A stretch of 64,000 bases of DNA from Sepiola atlantica (GCA_963556195.1 OY744532.1:76173313-76237312), one strand, 5' to 3'; numbered from the stretch's first letter, positions 31,646 through 43,055 are shown. Notes: a model not told the origin generated them from the letters alone. A program made the numbers and translations.

Positions 31646-32495
31646 TAGTTTCATGAAGAAAATCACTTTGTGCTGCCATAGACACTGTACAACCTACATC
31701 TGATGTGGAAGAGGCACATTAAACGAAGAAGAAAGGGAGAAAAGGATGGCACAAATAACTTATAATTTATATCTATCTCTCTTAAACACGGGGATGAGTT
31801 CTCCGGAATCCAGCTTTTTTTTTTGTAATTCAGAAAAAGCGGTTCCTCTGAAATTGGCATTTTTTTTTTCTTAATAAGACTGCGAATCTTTATGCCCATT
31901 GTTATTTGTCTGGATTGTATTTCTCCTTTTCTCCCCTCTCTCTCAATCTTTCTTCCTCTTTTACTGTTTTTTCTCTCTTCTTCCTCTCTTTGCCTCTAGC
32001 AAACGATTCGTAATACGGGGTGGGGTGGGGGTGGTGGTGGAAGATTTTTGTTTCATCAAAACTTCTAGTCTCATTTCCCCAACATAAGTAAACGGTCTTT
32101 CTCTTGTTAACGCCATGTTTTTTTTCTTATTATTTATTTCTTGGATCAAACATATTTTTAATGTTTTAAAATTTTATTACATAGAAAAACAATCTTTGAA
32201 CAATAATAATACCTTATTTTCTTTCACAACAAAAAGTGTATAATTGCGAATTGGCGAAAAAAAAAAAAACAAGCACCGATAATTTCATAAGAATGCAGTA
32301 TTTACAAAGTACCAGAAAAAAGTTTAAAAATTAAATAAAAACATTTTTTGACAAGAAATAAAAAAATTACTGATAAACATTTATTGATAATTCTAAAAAA
32401 ATTAAATATAAAACGATTTAAAAATTTAAAAAAAAAATGAATGAATTTTTTCCGTGTTTGAATTATTTTGGTGGGCTTCTGTTCGGTCACCGCTA
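31646..32495. other. Nothing recognised
   Basis: C/T-rich patch at 31920-31995, a ggggtggggtggggg patch at about 32019-32035, then AT-rich DNA. Confidence 0.4.
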
Positions 32496-32499
32496 CCTC

Positions 32500-33270
32500 C
32501 TCCCTAAAAAAAATGAAATTCTACTTGTTTTCGTGAACACCCTGAAAAAACCCTAAAAAGCAATTATTTAAGAATTTAGAGTGGTAGATCAATTTCACAC
32601 AAATTTACCGTAAAATGAGCTATTTCCGAGACATTTTAGCGTTTTAGAGCAGTTAATCAAAAAATTTTATTTTTCTCTAGGAGATAAATTCTGTGCGCTC
32701 ATTTTGTGGGGTGGGCTCTAATTTTTTTAACTGATTACACATGGTTTTACGACCTTGCCAGTCGGACTTAGGGATAGCGGTAAAAAAAAATGTACTGAAC
32801 ATCCCTAAAAAGTAAGAATGGCCTGGAAATGATGATCAATTTACGTTAAATTTATATACAGAACTGATCTTCCACTCTAAATTCTAAAGTAATTTTTTTT
32901 TGTTTCCACCAAGTTTTTCAAGGTAAAGGTAAAGGTCGCATAGCCTAGACGCGCACGAGTGTCGTTGCCGACATCGCACATTGCCCATGGCCGTAGCGGC
33001 GGTGATTTGTTAAGAATCACCGTGTCTAGGGCACAGCATATGGAAGGCGAAGCCCATCCCTCTCCTTCCGCTGCCTTGAACCTTCCCTGAGTTTTAGTCA
33101 GATACCCATTTACTGCTGGGTGGACAGAGGGAGTTTTCAGACCCAAAAATTTGCATGCCGTGAGTGGGATCGAATCCGGGTCGTCCAGCCCAAAGAAAGT
33201 GCTATAACCACTCGTCCACAGGCCCTCCACACGTAATCACCTAAAAAAGTAGAATCTCATTTTTTTTGGG
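32500..33270. mobile_element. Foldback DNA element with nested SINE
   Basis: Outer inverted pair: aaaaaaaatgaaattctact (about 32504-32523) and agtagaatctcatttttttt (33248-33267), one mismatch. An inner pair, agaatttagagtggtagatca (about 32572) and its complement near 32868-32888, lies in the same symmetry. The right half is pushed outward by the SINE at 32915-33228. No transposase frame is present; target duplication unresolved because the edges are homopolymeric. Confidence 0.6.
32915..33228 (-). repeat. tRNA-derived SINE with conserved central domain
   Basis: On the minus strand the head shows an A-box (ggacgagtggttatagc, plus-strand about 33202-33218) and a B-box (ggattcgatccc, plus-strand about 33167-33178). 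The centre contains ccagcagtaaatgggtatct (plus-strand about 33103-33122), a block I associate with conserved central domains of mollusc and other metazoan SINEs. The 3' tail is a short aaggtaaaggtaaaggt-type repeat at 32920-32937. GC content is clearly above the surroundings, suggesting a relatively young insertion. Confidence 0.8.
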
Positions 33271-33442
33271 GGGGGGGGGGTGATTTAACTGAGAGTGTTA
33301 ATCTACAAATTTACCATTATTATTATTACTATTATTATTATATGTATCTTGTTTTTCTTTTTACAGTAAAACAAATCAATCTAATAACCGACCAAATCTT
33401 TATAATTAGGATAAAAAATTCGAACATTCTTTGATAGAGGGA

Positions 33443-33575
33443 AGGCACAGAATAGTTAACAAAGCACTCCCCCCTCTTCATGTAAAGAATGTTTTTCTAA
33501 ATAGTAACATTATTATTTAGAAACTTATTTTTAACATGGGGAGGGGGCTTTGTAAATTATTCTGTTCCGACACAG
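33443..33575. repeat. Short inverted-repeat (MITE-like) structure
   Basis: Outer arm cacagaatagttaacaaagc (about 33446-33465) pairs with gctttgtaaattattctgt (about 33548-33566); inner arms with catgtaaa / tttaacatg and tttctaaat / atttagaaa also pair. Length about 130 bp. The G-runs and C-runs on the two arms also match. Confidence 0.6.
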
Positions 33576-35810
33576 TTTTCTTATTTTGCATACTAATCGT
33601 CGACTATTTTCAGTTTATAAAAAAATTAAAATAGCATTTTGTCAATTAACGACGCACTAATGCAAATCAGCTTTATTTTAAATTAGAAATAAATCTTTAG
33701 TTGTCTCACTATTTTCAATCAATTACAAAGAAAACAGTTGAGAAAAAATAAGTAGAAAGATCTACTCGTGTAACGTAACGGAATCGGGAGAAAAAATTTT
33801 GAAATCGTCCCATCACTAGTCTGAATAAAGTGTGTTCCATTAAACGATGAATAACTCTGGTTCTGAGTTGAAATTGCGATGCTTGTTTGAATGACAAAAT
33901 AAATCTTTTAGTGAAAATTGCGTTGAAATGTTGAAGATATGATTATCTAATCAGTGAATAAATCTCTTGATGAATCTGCGATGAAGATTTGAAGATAATA
34001 TTGAATGGAAGTTGGCTTTTGGGCGAAGAGGCATTCGACTTGAGATGAAAGATGCTGCGGTACTACATATGTCTTCAGTCAAGGCTAGATTTCTCTGAAC
34101 TGACTTTCTTAGCATCCTGTCTTAGGCATCTAAAATCTAGACTAATTTTAAAGACTTCTCATTGGTTGTTTGTGATCATCTGATCATGTGGCTTCTATTT
34201 GACCGTGACTGCTTTGTTTTCTTGAACCTTCTTTTCAATTAGTAATTTTCAATGAATAATGAATGCAAAAGAATTCTGATTTTCTCGTCTTTGATTATTT
34301 TGGAGTTGGTAACTAGGGTCAAAGGAAATACTGACCTATGCAGGATATAAGCTGAAAATCTCTAGCAGGTAGGTATGAAGAAAAAGTTTAGCCATTTTTT
34401 CTATGGTGAAACTGAATAAAACCATATTTCACATGTATGTGTGACGTCCTATTCGCATTGTTAAGTCTGGATACATCTACTTCCAACTTTAAGCAAAGGA
34501 AAGAAAATGTACACACACGCAAAATATTAAATTTATCTTATTTTGGTAAGTTCTAATCACTAAATGCCAATTACATGGCTCCACGAACTGAACCAAAGAT
34601 GTCTTTGTCCGTAGTTCTTTATCAGACAAAATTAGAATCTTGTGATATAAAAGCAACATTGTCAATCATTTGGAATGTATAGCACTTTTCTGTAATATCA
34701 GCTTTCCTTATATTCAAAGAGAAAAGATAAAGAAAACACCTTAAGGGGAGACAGACAGTGGCTCATGTGGACTCTATTCCAAATTTATGATACTGGAGTT
34801 AAACACTAAGAAGTGACCATTATTTACAGAGGTCTCAAAAACGCGGCCTGAAAATGATGTTTGTTTGTTGAATTGGGCCACAATTAATCCTCTGATGAGG
34901 GTGGGGCCTAATTGTCTAGTCAAAATGAAACTAGACATAATTTTAGGCAGTTTTATGGCTGGATGCCTATCCTTCACCAACTTGAACACTTTTGATCAGT
35001 CCAAGACCTCCACCATTCCCATCTAACTAGGGCTGATATGGTTTCCACTTGAGCATGCACTAATGTCACATATTACCTGTGAGTTGCCACATACACTACT
35101 GTCACCCAGGTTGTGACAGGCCATACAAAGATAGCATGGCCGGGGATTGGATTGGTGAGTGTCGAGACATGTCCACATACCACTGCACCTCTCGGGTTCC
35201 AATCTACTCCAAGATTCCCTAGCCAATTAGCCTGAGACTGCAAGGTGTACCTCGGGAGGTTTGTCCAGAGTCTTATTGGTGGAGAGGTTATATACCAGTA
35301 TGGAAGACTTACACACTCGGCTTCCTTAGCTGGCGGATGAGGCTGAAAGCGGTAGGTGGGAAGCATATGCAACCATATCTACACACAGCAACACCACTTT
35401 ACACATCACACAGACCTGTGGCATAGTCACAAAAAAACTATTATAATCATCAGTATTTTCTCAAATTTTAACAAGTTAAATTTGTCCCTCGCCATCTTCC
35501 ATACTTTAGCAATATTGAACTTGACCACAAGCATGCAGTCCACCAATTTTAAGTTGGCAGGGTTTTTCTAGTTCCTTTGCAGGGAAGGTAAAAAAAACAA
35601 ACTGTACCCCTTGCCATGACCCCTCCCCCCACCTCCCATATATCTGTGAGTGTAGTGCAAAGTAATTTTCATGTTGGGAGGGGGGGGGGGCAATACTTCT
35701 ACTAGTCGGGGCCCCCTGGACTTTATGCTCTCCCTTTGCACACACACACACTCTGGAGTTAATACCGTCCCCATTGATGGTGATGTGCACTGCACATCTC
35801 CCTCATCATG
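33576..35810. other. 2.2-kb stretch, nothing firmly recognised
   Basis: Moderate composition. 35030-35350 is GC-richer than the rest and may be an old repeat, with no second copy in the window. Small open frames (35073-35372 minus, 35506-35790 minus) have no domain. Confidence 0.4.
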
Positions 35811-35811
35811 A

Positions 35812-35840
35812 CCCTCTTTTTTGAGACCCCTGGTTTAAAC
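35812..35840. mobile_element. Isolated hAT-type right end with target-like flank
   Basis: The text ttttttgagacccctg (ends 35832) resembles the inverted end CAGGGGTCTCAAAAAA of hAT elements and is followed by GTTTAAAC (35833-35840), one base from the GTTTAGAC target at 37346 and 38005. The other end was not found. Confidence 0.4.
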
Positions 35841-35951
35841 TACTAGATTTGTTCATTCTATTTAAGATAGTTTCTTTAATTCTGAGAAGTTATTGTCCAT
35901 GTAAGAGTTATTTATATATAATGTTGAGAAATCATTATCATGGCAGTAGTT

Positions 35952-36080
35952 GTTTAGACCAGCGGTCACAAAAATCTGGTCCGAGGATCAATTCTGGTCT
36001 GATAGATGCTTTTATCTGGATCACGAGTTAAAACCAAAATAAGAAAAAGGACAGTAAATGCTATTATCAACATTATTACA
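35952..36080 (+). mobile_element. hAT-type left end fragment
   Basis: GTTTAGAC (35952-35959) is followed by CAGCGGTCAC, matching the CAGCGGTCGCC end of the hAT element at 37354-38004. The fragment is cut off before another repeat (a ccagccgg... cccgacatt motif) at about 36085. No right end. Confidence 0.5.
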
Positions 36081-36344
36081 TACCAGCCGGATGACCCGAC
36101 ATTACCCGGGATTGAATGGGAAATCCTCTGTCCTCCCACCCCTAACCCATAGCACAATATTACCTTTTTTATTCTTACTTTTTACATTTTATAATATTTA
36201 ATTTTTGAAGTGGGACTCAAGGATGTACTCAGCATTGACTGGATGGGAGGAGGTAAAAATAAAGTGACGTTAATTGAAATAAATTTATGGAACTTTATAG
36301 TTCTTAATACTAACCTCTAGATACAGCCGTCGCTTTAAAAAAAA

Positions 36345-37055
36345 AATTTTTTTTTTTTAACATGGTTCACCCCAAACAAGGCAGGCCGCCACTGTAGACG
36401 TAAGGGGCTACTGAGAAAAAAGAAAAGGGGAGAAGGTTGGGGGGGGGGGAGGGGGGTCAGCCTAAATTGGGATCTGCACAGCGAGATGTCTGTTTACATT
36501 AGTTTTAAATTTCTGCATGTCAGTACTGTCGGGGAAACGGGGGGCAGGGAGGGAGTTCCAGAGGCCAGCAGCACGAGGAAAGAAGCTATTTGAGTAGAAG
36601 GCTCTCCGGCATCTGGGGACCTCCACAGTGAATGAATGAGATTTAGTTGATTGTCGAGTTAGTCTTGTGAATTTACGTCGAGGGGGTACCAGAGTAGCCG
36701 ATTCATCCGAGCACAATCCATTAAAGTATTTGTAAAACAAGCACAAGGATGCAACATTGTGGCGATGGGACAGGGACTGGAGCTTGGTTGACAGTGAGGA
36801 ACCTATTAGGTTGGCGACTCTTTTTTGGACCTTGTCAAGGAGGGAGAGACTGGTAGATGATGCACCAGCCCAGATGTGGCAACAATACTCCATGCATGGG
36901 CGGATGGTGGCTTTGTATAAATACAGGATAATGTCAGGTGTGAGGAGTTTACTAGCACGGTAGAGGGAGCCAACCTTCTTTGAGGCAGCTTGGCAATGTC
37001 TTCAATGTATTTGTTCCAATTCATGTTACCTTTGTAAGAATCAATGAGAACCACT
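36345..37055 (-). pseudogene. LINE family A, 5'-truncated copy 3
   Basis: Minus strand: 36806-37072 begins NMNWNKYIEDIAKL and, after a frame change, 36462-36893 reads MEYCCHIWAGASSTSLSLLD, VQKRVANLIGSSLS, LSHRHNVASLCLFYKYFNG, then FTVEVPRCRR, FFPRAAGLWNSLPAPRFPDS and ends HLAVQIPI. This is the best preserved C-terminus of family A in the window. 3' UTR includes gtagacgtaaggggctactg and ccccaaacaaggcagg, ending in a T/A run at 36339-36360. 5' truncation near 37045. Confidence 0.9.
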
Positions 37056-37345
37056 GTACACTCCTGATCCAAGCATTGAATTCCTTATTATTAGCATCTC
37101 CATTCTAATTTTTGAATTTCTAAAACTTACTAGTCGTAAATAAAGTACAATATATTTCCTTTTTATGGATGTTGAGCGCAAATGCAACTTCTATGATATT
37201 ATTGTGCTGTCTTTGATCAAATTGAAATATACTTATTCAAGTATGTTGTTGGGTAATTTCGTTTCAGAATAGCCCTCATCATTTGAATAGTTATTTGTAG
37301 AATTGGTCTCTTTCTATTATAATGTTGTACATAATTTCAGATGTC
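37056..37345. other. Unassigned; weak similarity to 60520-60640
   Basis: tattattgt, atcaaattgaaatatactta and caagta occur in the same order near 37195-37245 and 60530-60570, and both continue to gtttcagaat. This may be an old dispersed repeat in which the hAT element landed. Confidence 0.35.
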
Positions 37346-38012
37346 GTTTAGACCAGTGGTCCGTGGACCACTGATGGTTCATGCAAAACTTTTGGCGGTC
37401 AGCAGAAAAATTGGGACATTATTTCAATATTTATGTTTCAGATTAAAAAAGTTGACTAGTTAAAAAGAACTATGGATGGTAGCCTCGTAACTCTTGCTCC
37501 CATTATTTTGTCCTTTAGTCCTCACATTCTATGAGCGATGTTTCTGACAAAGGGGGAGGAATTGCTGTTTTCTGGATCAGAATCTATCAATCTGATCGTT
37601 AAATAGTTTTTGACCTTAAAGTAGTAGGTTTTTTTGTTTTTTTTAGCTCTGTACATTAAGTGGCTTTATGCCTTGTCTGGAGCGATTTCCACTAAATAAA
37701 ATTATATACATGTGTTCAAGAACTTGCAGTGACGTCATTGGCGCTAAAAATTCACAAAATGATTTCAATCAACAGAACCAAATATCACCCCAAAAATGTG
37801 TAATATTTTTCAATTAATTTTATTTAAATAATTACACTATAACTTAGTTATCTTTTTAATGGATGCATTTCATATTAAAAAAATAAGTCTTCCGATTATT
37901 ATTGTATTTACCTTTTCTTTTATTTTTAATTCATATTAGTGGTCCACCAAATTGAAAATTATACATTTAATGGTCCATAAAGTTTAAAAGGTTGGCGACC
38001 GCTGGTTTAGAC
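37346..38012. mobile_element. Complete non-autonomous hAT element with 8-bp target duplication
   Basis: The 651-bp element (37354-38004) starts CAGTGGTCCGTGGACC and ends in the complement of CAGCGGTCGCCAACC. It is flanked by a perfect 8-bp repeat, GTTTAGAC, at 37346-37353 and 38005-38012. That matches the hAT preference nTnTAnAn. There is no transposase frame inside, so it would have depended on a source element elsewhere. The right end is embedded in the minisatellite that follows. Confidence 0.85.
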
Positions 38013-38569
38013 TATCTGTAATTTTGGCGACCGCTGGTTTAGACTATCTGTAATTTTGGCGACCGCTGGTTTAGACTATCTGTAATTTTGGCGACCGCTG
38101 GTTTAGACTATCTGTAATTTTGGCGACCGCTGGTTTAGACTATCTGTAATTTTGGCGACCGCTGGTTTAGACTATCTGTAATTTTGGCGACCGCTGGTTT
38201 AGACTATCTGTAATTTTGGCGACCGCTGGTTTAGACTATCTGTAATTTTGGCGACCGCTGGTTTAGACTATCTGTAATTTTGGCGACCGCTGGTTTAGAC
38301 TATCTGTAATTTTGGCGACCGCTGGTTTAGACTATCTGTAATTTTGGCGACCGCTGGTTTAGACTATCTGTAATTTTGGCGACCGCTGGTTTAGACTATC
38401 TGTAATTTTGGCGACCGCTGGTTTAGACTATCTGTAATTTTGGCGACCGCTGGTTTAGACTATCTGTAATTTTGGCGACCGCTGGTTTAGACTATCTGTA
38501 ATTTTGGCGACCGCTGGTTTAGACTATCTGTAATTTTGGCGACCGCTGGTTTAGACTATCTGTAATTTT
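37994..38569 (+). repeat. 32-bp minisatellite, 18 essentially perfect copies
   Basis: The unit is made of three parts: ggcgaccgctg (last 11 bases of the hAT element), gtttagac (the 8-bp target duplication) and tatctgtaatttt (13 bases of right flank). 18 x 32 = 576 bases, ending exactly at 38569, followed by non-repeat gtagcgaaag. By eye all units are identical, implying very recent expansion or active homogenisation. Confidence 0.97.
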
Positions 38570-39262
38570 GTAGCGAAAGAAAGAATTAGCTACTTCGGAA
38601 AAGAATTTGTGTTTTATGAATGATCTGTCGAAAGGAGAAAGAAAGAGAAGATCCTCCAAGATAGTTAGAGCTTAAATATAACTCTAATTGTGATTTTTTT
38701 TTTTTTCTTATCTTTTGCAACTGTCACGACTAATCGGAATATTTGTCTAAATCAAAACAGTTTCTTTTTTAACAAGTGTCAGCATGATTTTTAGTTTGTA
38801 AGCGACAATCAATTTGCTCTGTTATGATTAGAAAGTTGGAGTTTCTACCCCCCCCCCCCCCCCTGTTTTTTTTTGGTATTGATTTTACTTTTGGACTTTT
38901 CACGTTGAAGATTTTGGATATTTCTTTACTTTGTCTTTTGTTCTTTTCGGATTTCTAAGCTTGGATTTGTGATAGACTTCTTAACTGAACTTGTTAAGCC
39001 ACAATCGACTCCTACCTGTTCAAATTTTGAGAAGAATCATTATCATTCTGAGGAAGCCCAAAGAATTGCAGTCCCGCACTGCTAATGTTCCAAATTTTTT
39101 TTAAAGTAAAAAGTGAAAAGTAAATTGAAGAATATTTGTTAATTGCAACACTTACCTTTTGATTAATCATGAGTTTTCTAATGTTCGATTGGAGGAATTG
39201 TGAATCTTTTCTGGTGAGCCGACATGGCGCCGACCACAACAACTCTTCAATAATTTTACAAA
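38570..39262. other. Nothing recognised
   Basis: AT-rich; a C-run of about 15 at 38849-38863. Confidence 0.5.
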
Positions 39263-39263
39263 A

Positions 39264-39714
39264 AGAAAAACTTTTTAATGGGATCGGGGATTACCTAATA
39301 AGGTACTCTGCTGTCCAACTCCCCATGAAAATATAAAAGAAAAACTTTTTAATGGGATCAGGGATTACCTAATAAGGTACTCTGCTGTCCAACTCCCCTT
39401 AAAAATATAAAAGAAAAACTTTTTAATGGGATCGGGGATTACCTAATAAGGTACTCTGCTGTCCTACTCCCCTTAAAAATATAAAAGAAAAACTTTTTAA
39501 TGGGATCGGGGATTACCTAATAAGGTACTCTGCTGTCCAACTCCCCTTAAAAATATAAAAGAAAAACTTTTTAATGGGATCGGGGATTACCTAATAAGGT
39601 ACTCTGCTGTCCAACTCCCCATGAAAATATAAAAGAAAAACTTTTTAATGGGATCGGGGATTACCTAATAAGGTACTCTGCTGTCCTACTCCCCTTAAAA
39701 ATATAAAAGAAAAA
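39264..39714 (+). repeat. 74-bp minisatellite, about 6 copies
   Basis: Units begin agaaaaactttttaatggga and end gtcc-act-ccc-a-aaatataaa. They differ at only a few positions (ccaac/cctac, catga/cttaa, one cgggg/caggg). The variants do not alternate in a fixed order. Confidence 0.95.
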
Positions 39715-40600
39715 CCGGCAACGGTAATCCGTACACAATATATTTCAATATGTGGGACTTGTACACCTCACTCCAAATAAGAACACTTAGAAAAATTACT
39801 TTATATTAAAATGGTTTCTTTATTTATAGTCTATTTCTGTAACTAAACATAATAGCATGTAGACTGTTTATAAAGAGACAATGGCACCAATATCAGTTGG
39901 TATCACAGAAAATGGTTTTAGAGGATAGAAAGACTGAAGGAGGGGGGGCAAGTACCATTCAGAGCACCACGGGAAGGGAACCGAGAGTACTAGAGGAGGC
40001 TTATTGTCACTTAAATTTTAGAGAAAGCCAATGATTGTTATTAGTGAGAAATCTGATACACAGCTGTTACAATAACAAAAAGTGAATTGCAATGTTGATC
40101 GAGGGGGGGGGGAGAGTACTTGAAATCTGGAGACTTCTTGTCACTCCTACTCCTAGGAACACCATGTTTTTGACAGTGATCGATCACTGGTAATGACTCG
40201 TGTGAGTAAGAAATAATAATGAAGACTGATTTACGGTTGCTGGAACCGGGAATAACTGAAGTATGCCAAGGACTCGGCTGTCGATCAGCAAGGGTGGACT
40301 ACTTTGACGCAAGATGCAATGAACTCATTTGGAGCCGGCTCAACCCACCCCGGGTGAATGCTGTTAATTATTTACGGTTGATATTATTTCTTAAACTGTT
40401 AGGGGTCCTGGGTATGACCTTAAAAGACATCCAGTGGTGAGGCCTCGATTTGGTGGCTGTGGGGAATGTGGAGTTGCCCCTTAGTTGCCATTGCTCCCAG
40501 GTCCACTCTGGCCCGGAGTGGTAGTACCTGTAAGGGTTCGATCTATGGGTCAAATAGAACCTACTGGCGCTACCAGATCAGGCTGTCTGAAGTTATTGAC
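39715..40600. other. Unassigned, with a GC-richer segment
   Basis: G-runs at about 39941 and 40101-40113. 40215-40570 is GC-richer than its neighbours, with ggttcgatc near 40536 that resembles a B-box, but no A-box at the right spacing. Confidence 0.35.
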
Positions 40601-40604
40601 TTCC

Positions 40605-40880
40605 TGACTCAGAATGCACCAAATATTGATGTTTTATTGTTTTTTATTTTTCTTTACAAAACTCAATCCTGTTCTGCAAAATCCAAAACAAAAAACAATT
40701 TCCCTCCCTTTCCCTTCTACCCTCCCTATCCCTTCCCACTCTTTCACTAAACCAAACACAATGAACAAATATTTAAACATTTAAAGAACTTAAAGTATAA
40801 AGATTTTCACCAAAAAGACCAAATTCAGCATTAAATAACCCGAAAAGGGTTGATATGCCGTAAAACAAAACAACCAAACC
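40605..40880 (+). repeat. Dispersed repeat family R3, copy B
   Basis: See copy A at 25830. This copy contains an extra C/T-rich segment (40698-40745) absent from copy A and keeps the aacccgaaaagggtt hairpin at 40847-40861. Confidence 0.7.
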
Positions 40881-41715
40881 AAACCTAAACTGTTAGGTCT
40901 ACACAATCATAGCTGATCTTTTGTCTTTGATAGTAAAATAAGTTTTCTACAGGAAGCGGAGAGACAAAACTTCATGCAGACCATCACTTCAGAAAAGAAA
41001 ATCCTAATCTGTCCCTTACCCTAACCCACTCTTCCTAAATCTTCCCCTGATTCCAATGGTTGAACGATTGATCTCATTCTCTCTATTGTTTTCTTTGTTC
41101 TGCTGATAATCAATCTCATATTTAATCTTTTCCATTATATATCAAGAAATGGACTGTTCTTTTTAAGTTTTAATTTTATCAGAGAAAAAAAAGTGGTTTT
41201 CTGACCGAAAAGAGTACTTATGATTCTGTTGAGATAATCTTCTGGCAGACGATACAGATAATGTAATCCTTGGCAAACTGAAATTTGTAAACTTCGTTTT
41301 GCTTAGAATTTCTTTGGGTTGGCAAATATAAAAAAGAATGACAAATTCAATCCCTACAAAAATATATCCAGTTTCATTGACAACAGATAACATCTTTGAA
41401 AAATAACCAAAATAAAGAGTTCATTGATGAGGTGACTTTTATCTCTGATGGCCTCGTGTGTCAAGGTTAGTAGTAATTGTGAAAATCTCGAACTGGTTGC
41501 TATGGGCAACAAGCTGGTGTTCTGCGTGGAAGTTTTTTTCTTTTGTTAAACTGACTAGTTAAGTTGTTTTGTTCCGTAGAAGTCGGTGTGACAAATTTGC
41601 GATAATTTCTTGCGTGTCCTGCCAGTTGTCGTCTGGGAGAGAGTTAGTTACATGCTCTCTTGTGGCAGGTTTGAAGGAAACTGACTGATTTGAAAGCTGA
41701 TGCATTTGGTAAGCG
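40881..41715. other. Nothing recognised
   Basis: AT-rich; minus frame 41163-41393 has no domain. Confidence 0.4.
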
Positions 41716-41718
41716 TGG

Positions 41719-41880
41719 AATATTGAAATGGCTCCTTTTAAAAAAAAAAAATATCGCGGAGGTGTATAATTTGTGCACTTCTCTTTTAATTGATGTTATT
41801 TCATCAATCAAAAAAAGAAGCGCAGAAATTATACACCTCCGCAATATTCAAAAGAAAAAAAAAAGAGCCATTTCAATATT
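41719..41880. repeat. 160-bp inverted-repeat hairpin (MITE-like)
   Basis: Outer arms aatattgaaatggct (41719-41733) and agccatttcaatatt (41866-41880) are exact complements; the arms continue inward through gcggaggtgtataattt / aaattatacacctccgc and aattgatg / catcaat to a loop of a few bases near 41800. About 75 bp per arm with minor bulges. A single RNA across it would fold into one long hairpin. Confidence 0.85.
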
Positions 41881-41959
41881 TTTCAAGTTTTATTTTTTAT
41901 TTATCAAAAAAATTTTTTTATTTTTTATTTAAAAATTTTTTTTTTTTTTATACTTCAAT

Positions 41960-43015
41960 TCATCCTAAATAAAGCACACTACCTACTGTGAATTAGAGAC
42001 CAGATTTATAGGGGCATGCTAAGAGGCAAGTTGTGTAGAGATAATTGTTCAAATTATATTTAAATTTCTGCATGTTAGTACAATCAGGGAAACGGGAGTT
42101 TGGGGGGGGGGGGCAAGGAAGGAATTCCAAAGGCAAGCAATTCGAGGAAAGAAACTATTAAACTAGAAAGTTTTCCGGCATCTGGGGACCCCTATAGTAA
42201 AGGGGTATGATTTTGCTGCTGGTTGGATTTTGTCGGAGGTATTTATGTTAAGGGGGCACAAGTGCAGCAAATTTGTTGAAGCATATTCTGTTAAAGTACT
42301 TGTAAAACAATATTGCGGCGATGGGACAGGGGCTGGAGCTTGGTAGCCAGCGTGGGACCTATTAGGTTAGTGACTCTTTTTTGGACTCTGTCCAAGAGGG
42401 AGACACTAGTGGTTGGTGGCAATAATACTCCATGCATGAGCGAATGGTGGCTTTGTAGAGATATAGGATACTGTCAGTTGTGAGAAGTTTTCTAACCTGG
42501 TAGAGGGAGCCCACCTTCTATGCAGCAGACTTGGCAGTATTTTCCAGGTATTCCAATGCATGTTTACCTGTGAATTTTAGGCTGAAGAGTTTGAATGTTG
42601 GATTCTGAGGAATGGTGCTATCAGCTATGGCAATCGGTGGTTGGTAAGGTTTTTTATGATTGTTAAAGGAAAGGAGCTTTGTCTTGGTAGCATTGAATGT
42701 AACAATTCATTTTTGGCTCTATGCCTTTACAGACTAGAGGTCATTTTCTAAGGATTCAGCCATTACCTTGGATACGTATGCGTTCGATTTACCCACATGT
42801 CGAGTAGAGCATGGTGTCATCTGCAAATATATTTATCTCGGATGCGATTTCGCCAAGGTGGTTGTTTATCAAAATCAGGAATAATAATGATCTAAGGAAT
42901 GCCCCCTGGGTACACTTGCATTAATGTCATGTTTCGATGTCCAGCCATCTAGGATGATCTGGATCTTTCTTTTAGCTAAGAAGGATCTGATTATATTAAA
43001 TACTCATCCAGTAAT
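41960..43015 (-). pseudogene. LINE family A, copy 4, highly decayed
   Basis: Parallel to copy 1 (15595-16535): cagggaaac and ggcatctggggacc at the low end, gcggcgatgggacaggggctggagcttgg in the middle (42317-42345), actctttttttggac-type text, ctttgtagagatataggatact, gtagagggagcccac, and then ggaaaggagctttgt at about 42667. The catalytic region survives as a minus-strand FADD-like word near 42815-42830. No long frame remains. It reaches further 5' than copies 2 and 3 and abuts the pyrimidine satellite. Confidence 0.8.
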
Positions 43016-43055
43016 ACCATATGAGTGAATTTTTAAGAGAAGCCCCTTATGACAT

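Noticed and set aside
35030..35350. SINE or gene in a GC-richer patch
   Set aside because: No A/B boxes at proper spacing, no second copy in the window, no domain in either frame.
37994..38569. CRISPR array
   Set aside because: 32-bp perfect repeats, but there are no spacers: the repeats are directly head to tail. The context is an animal genome and a hAT element.
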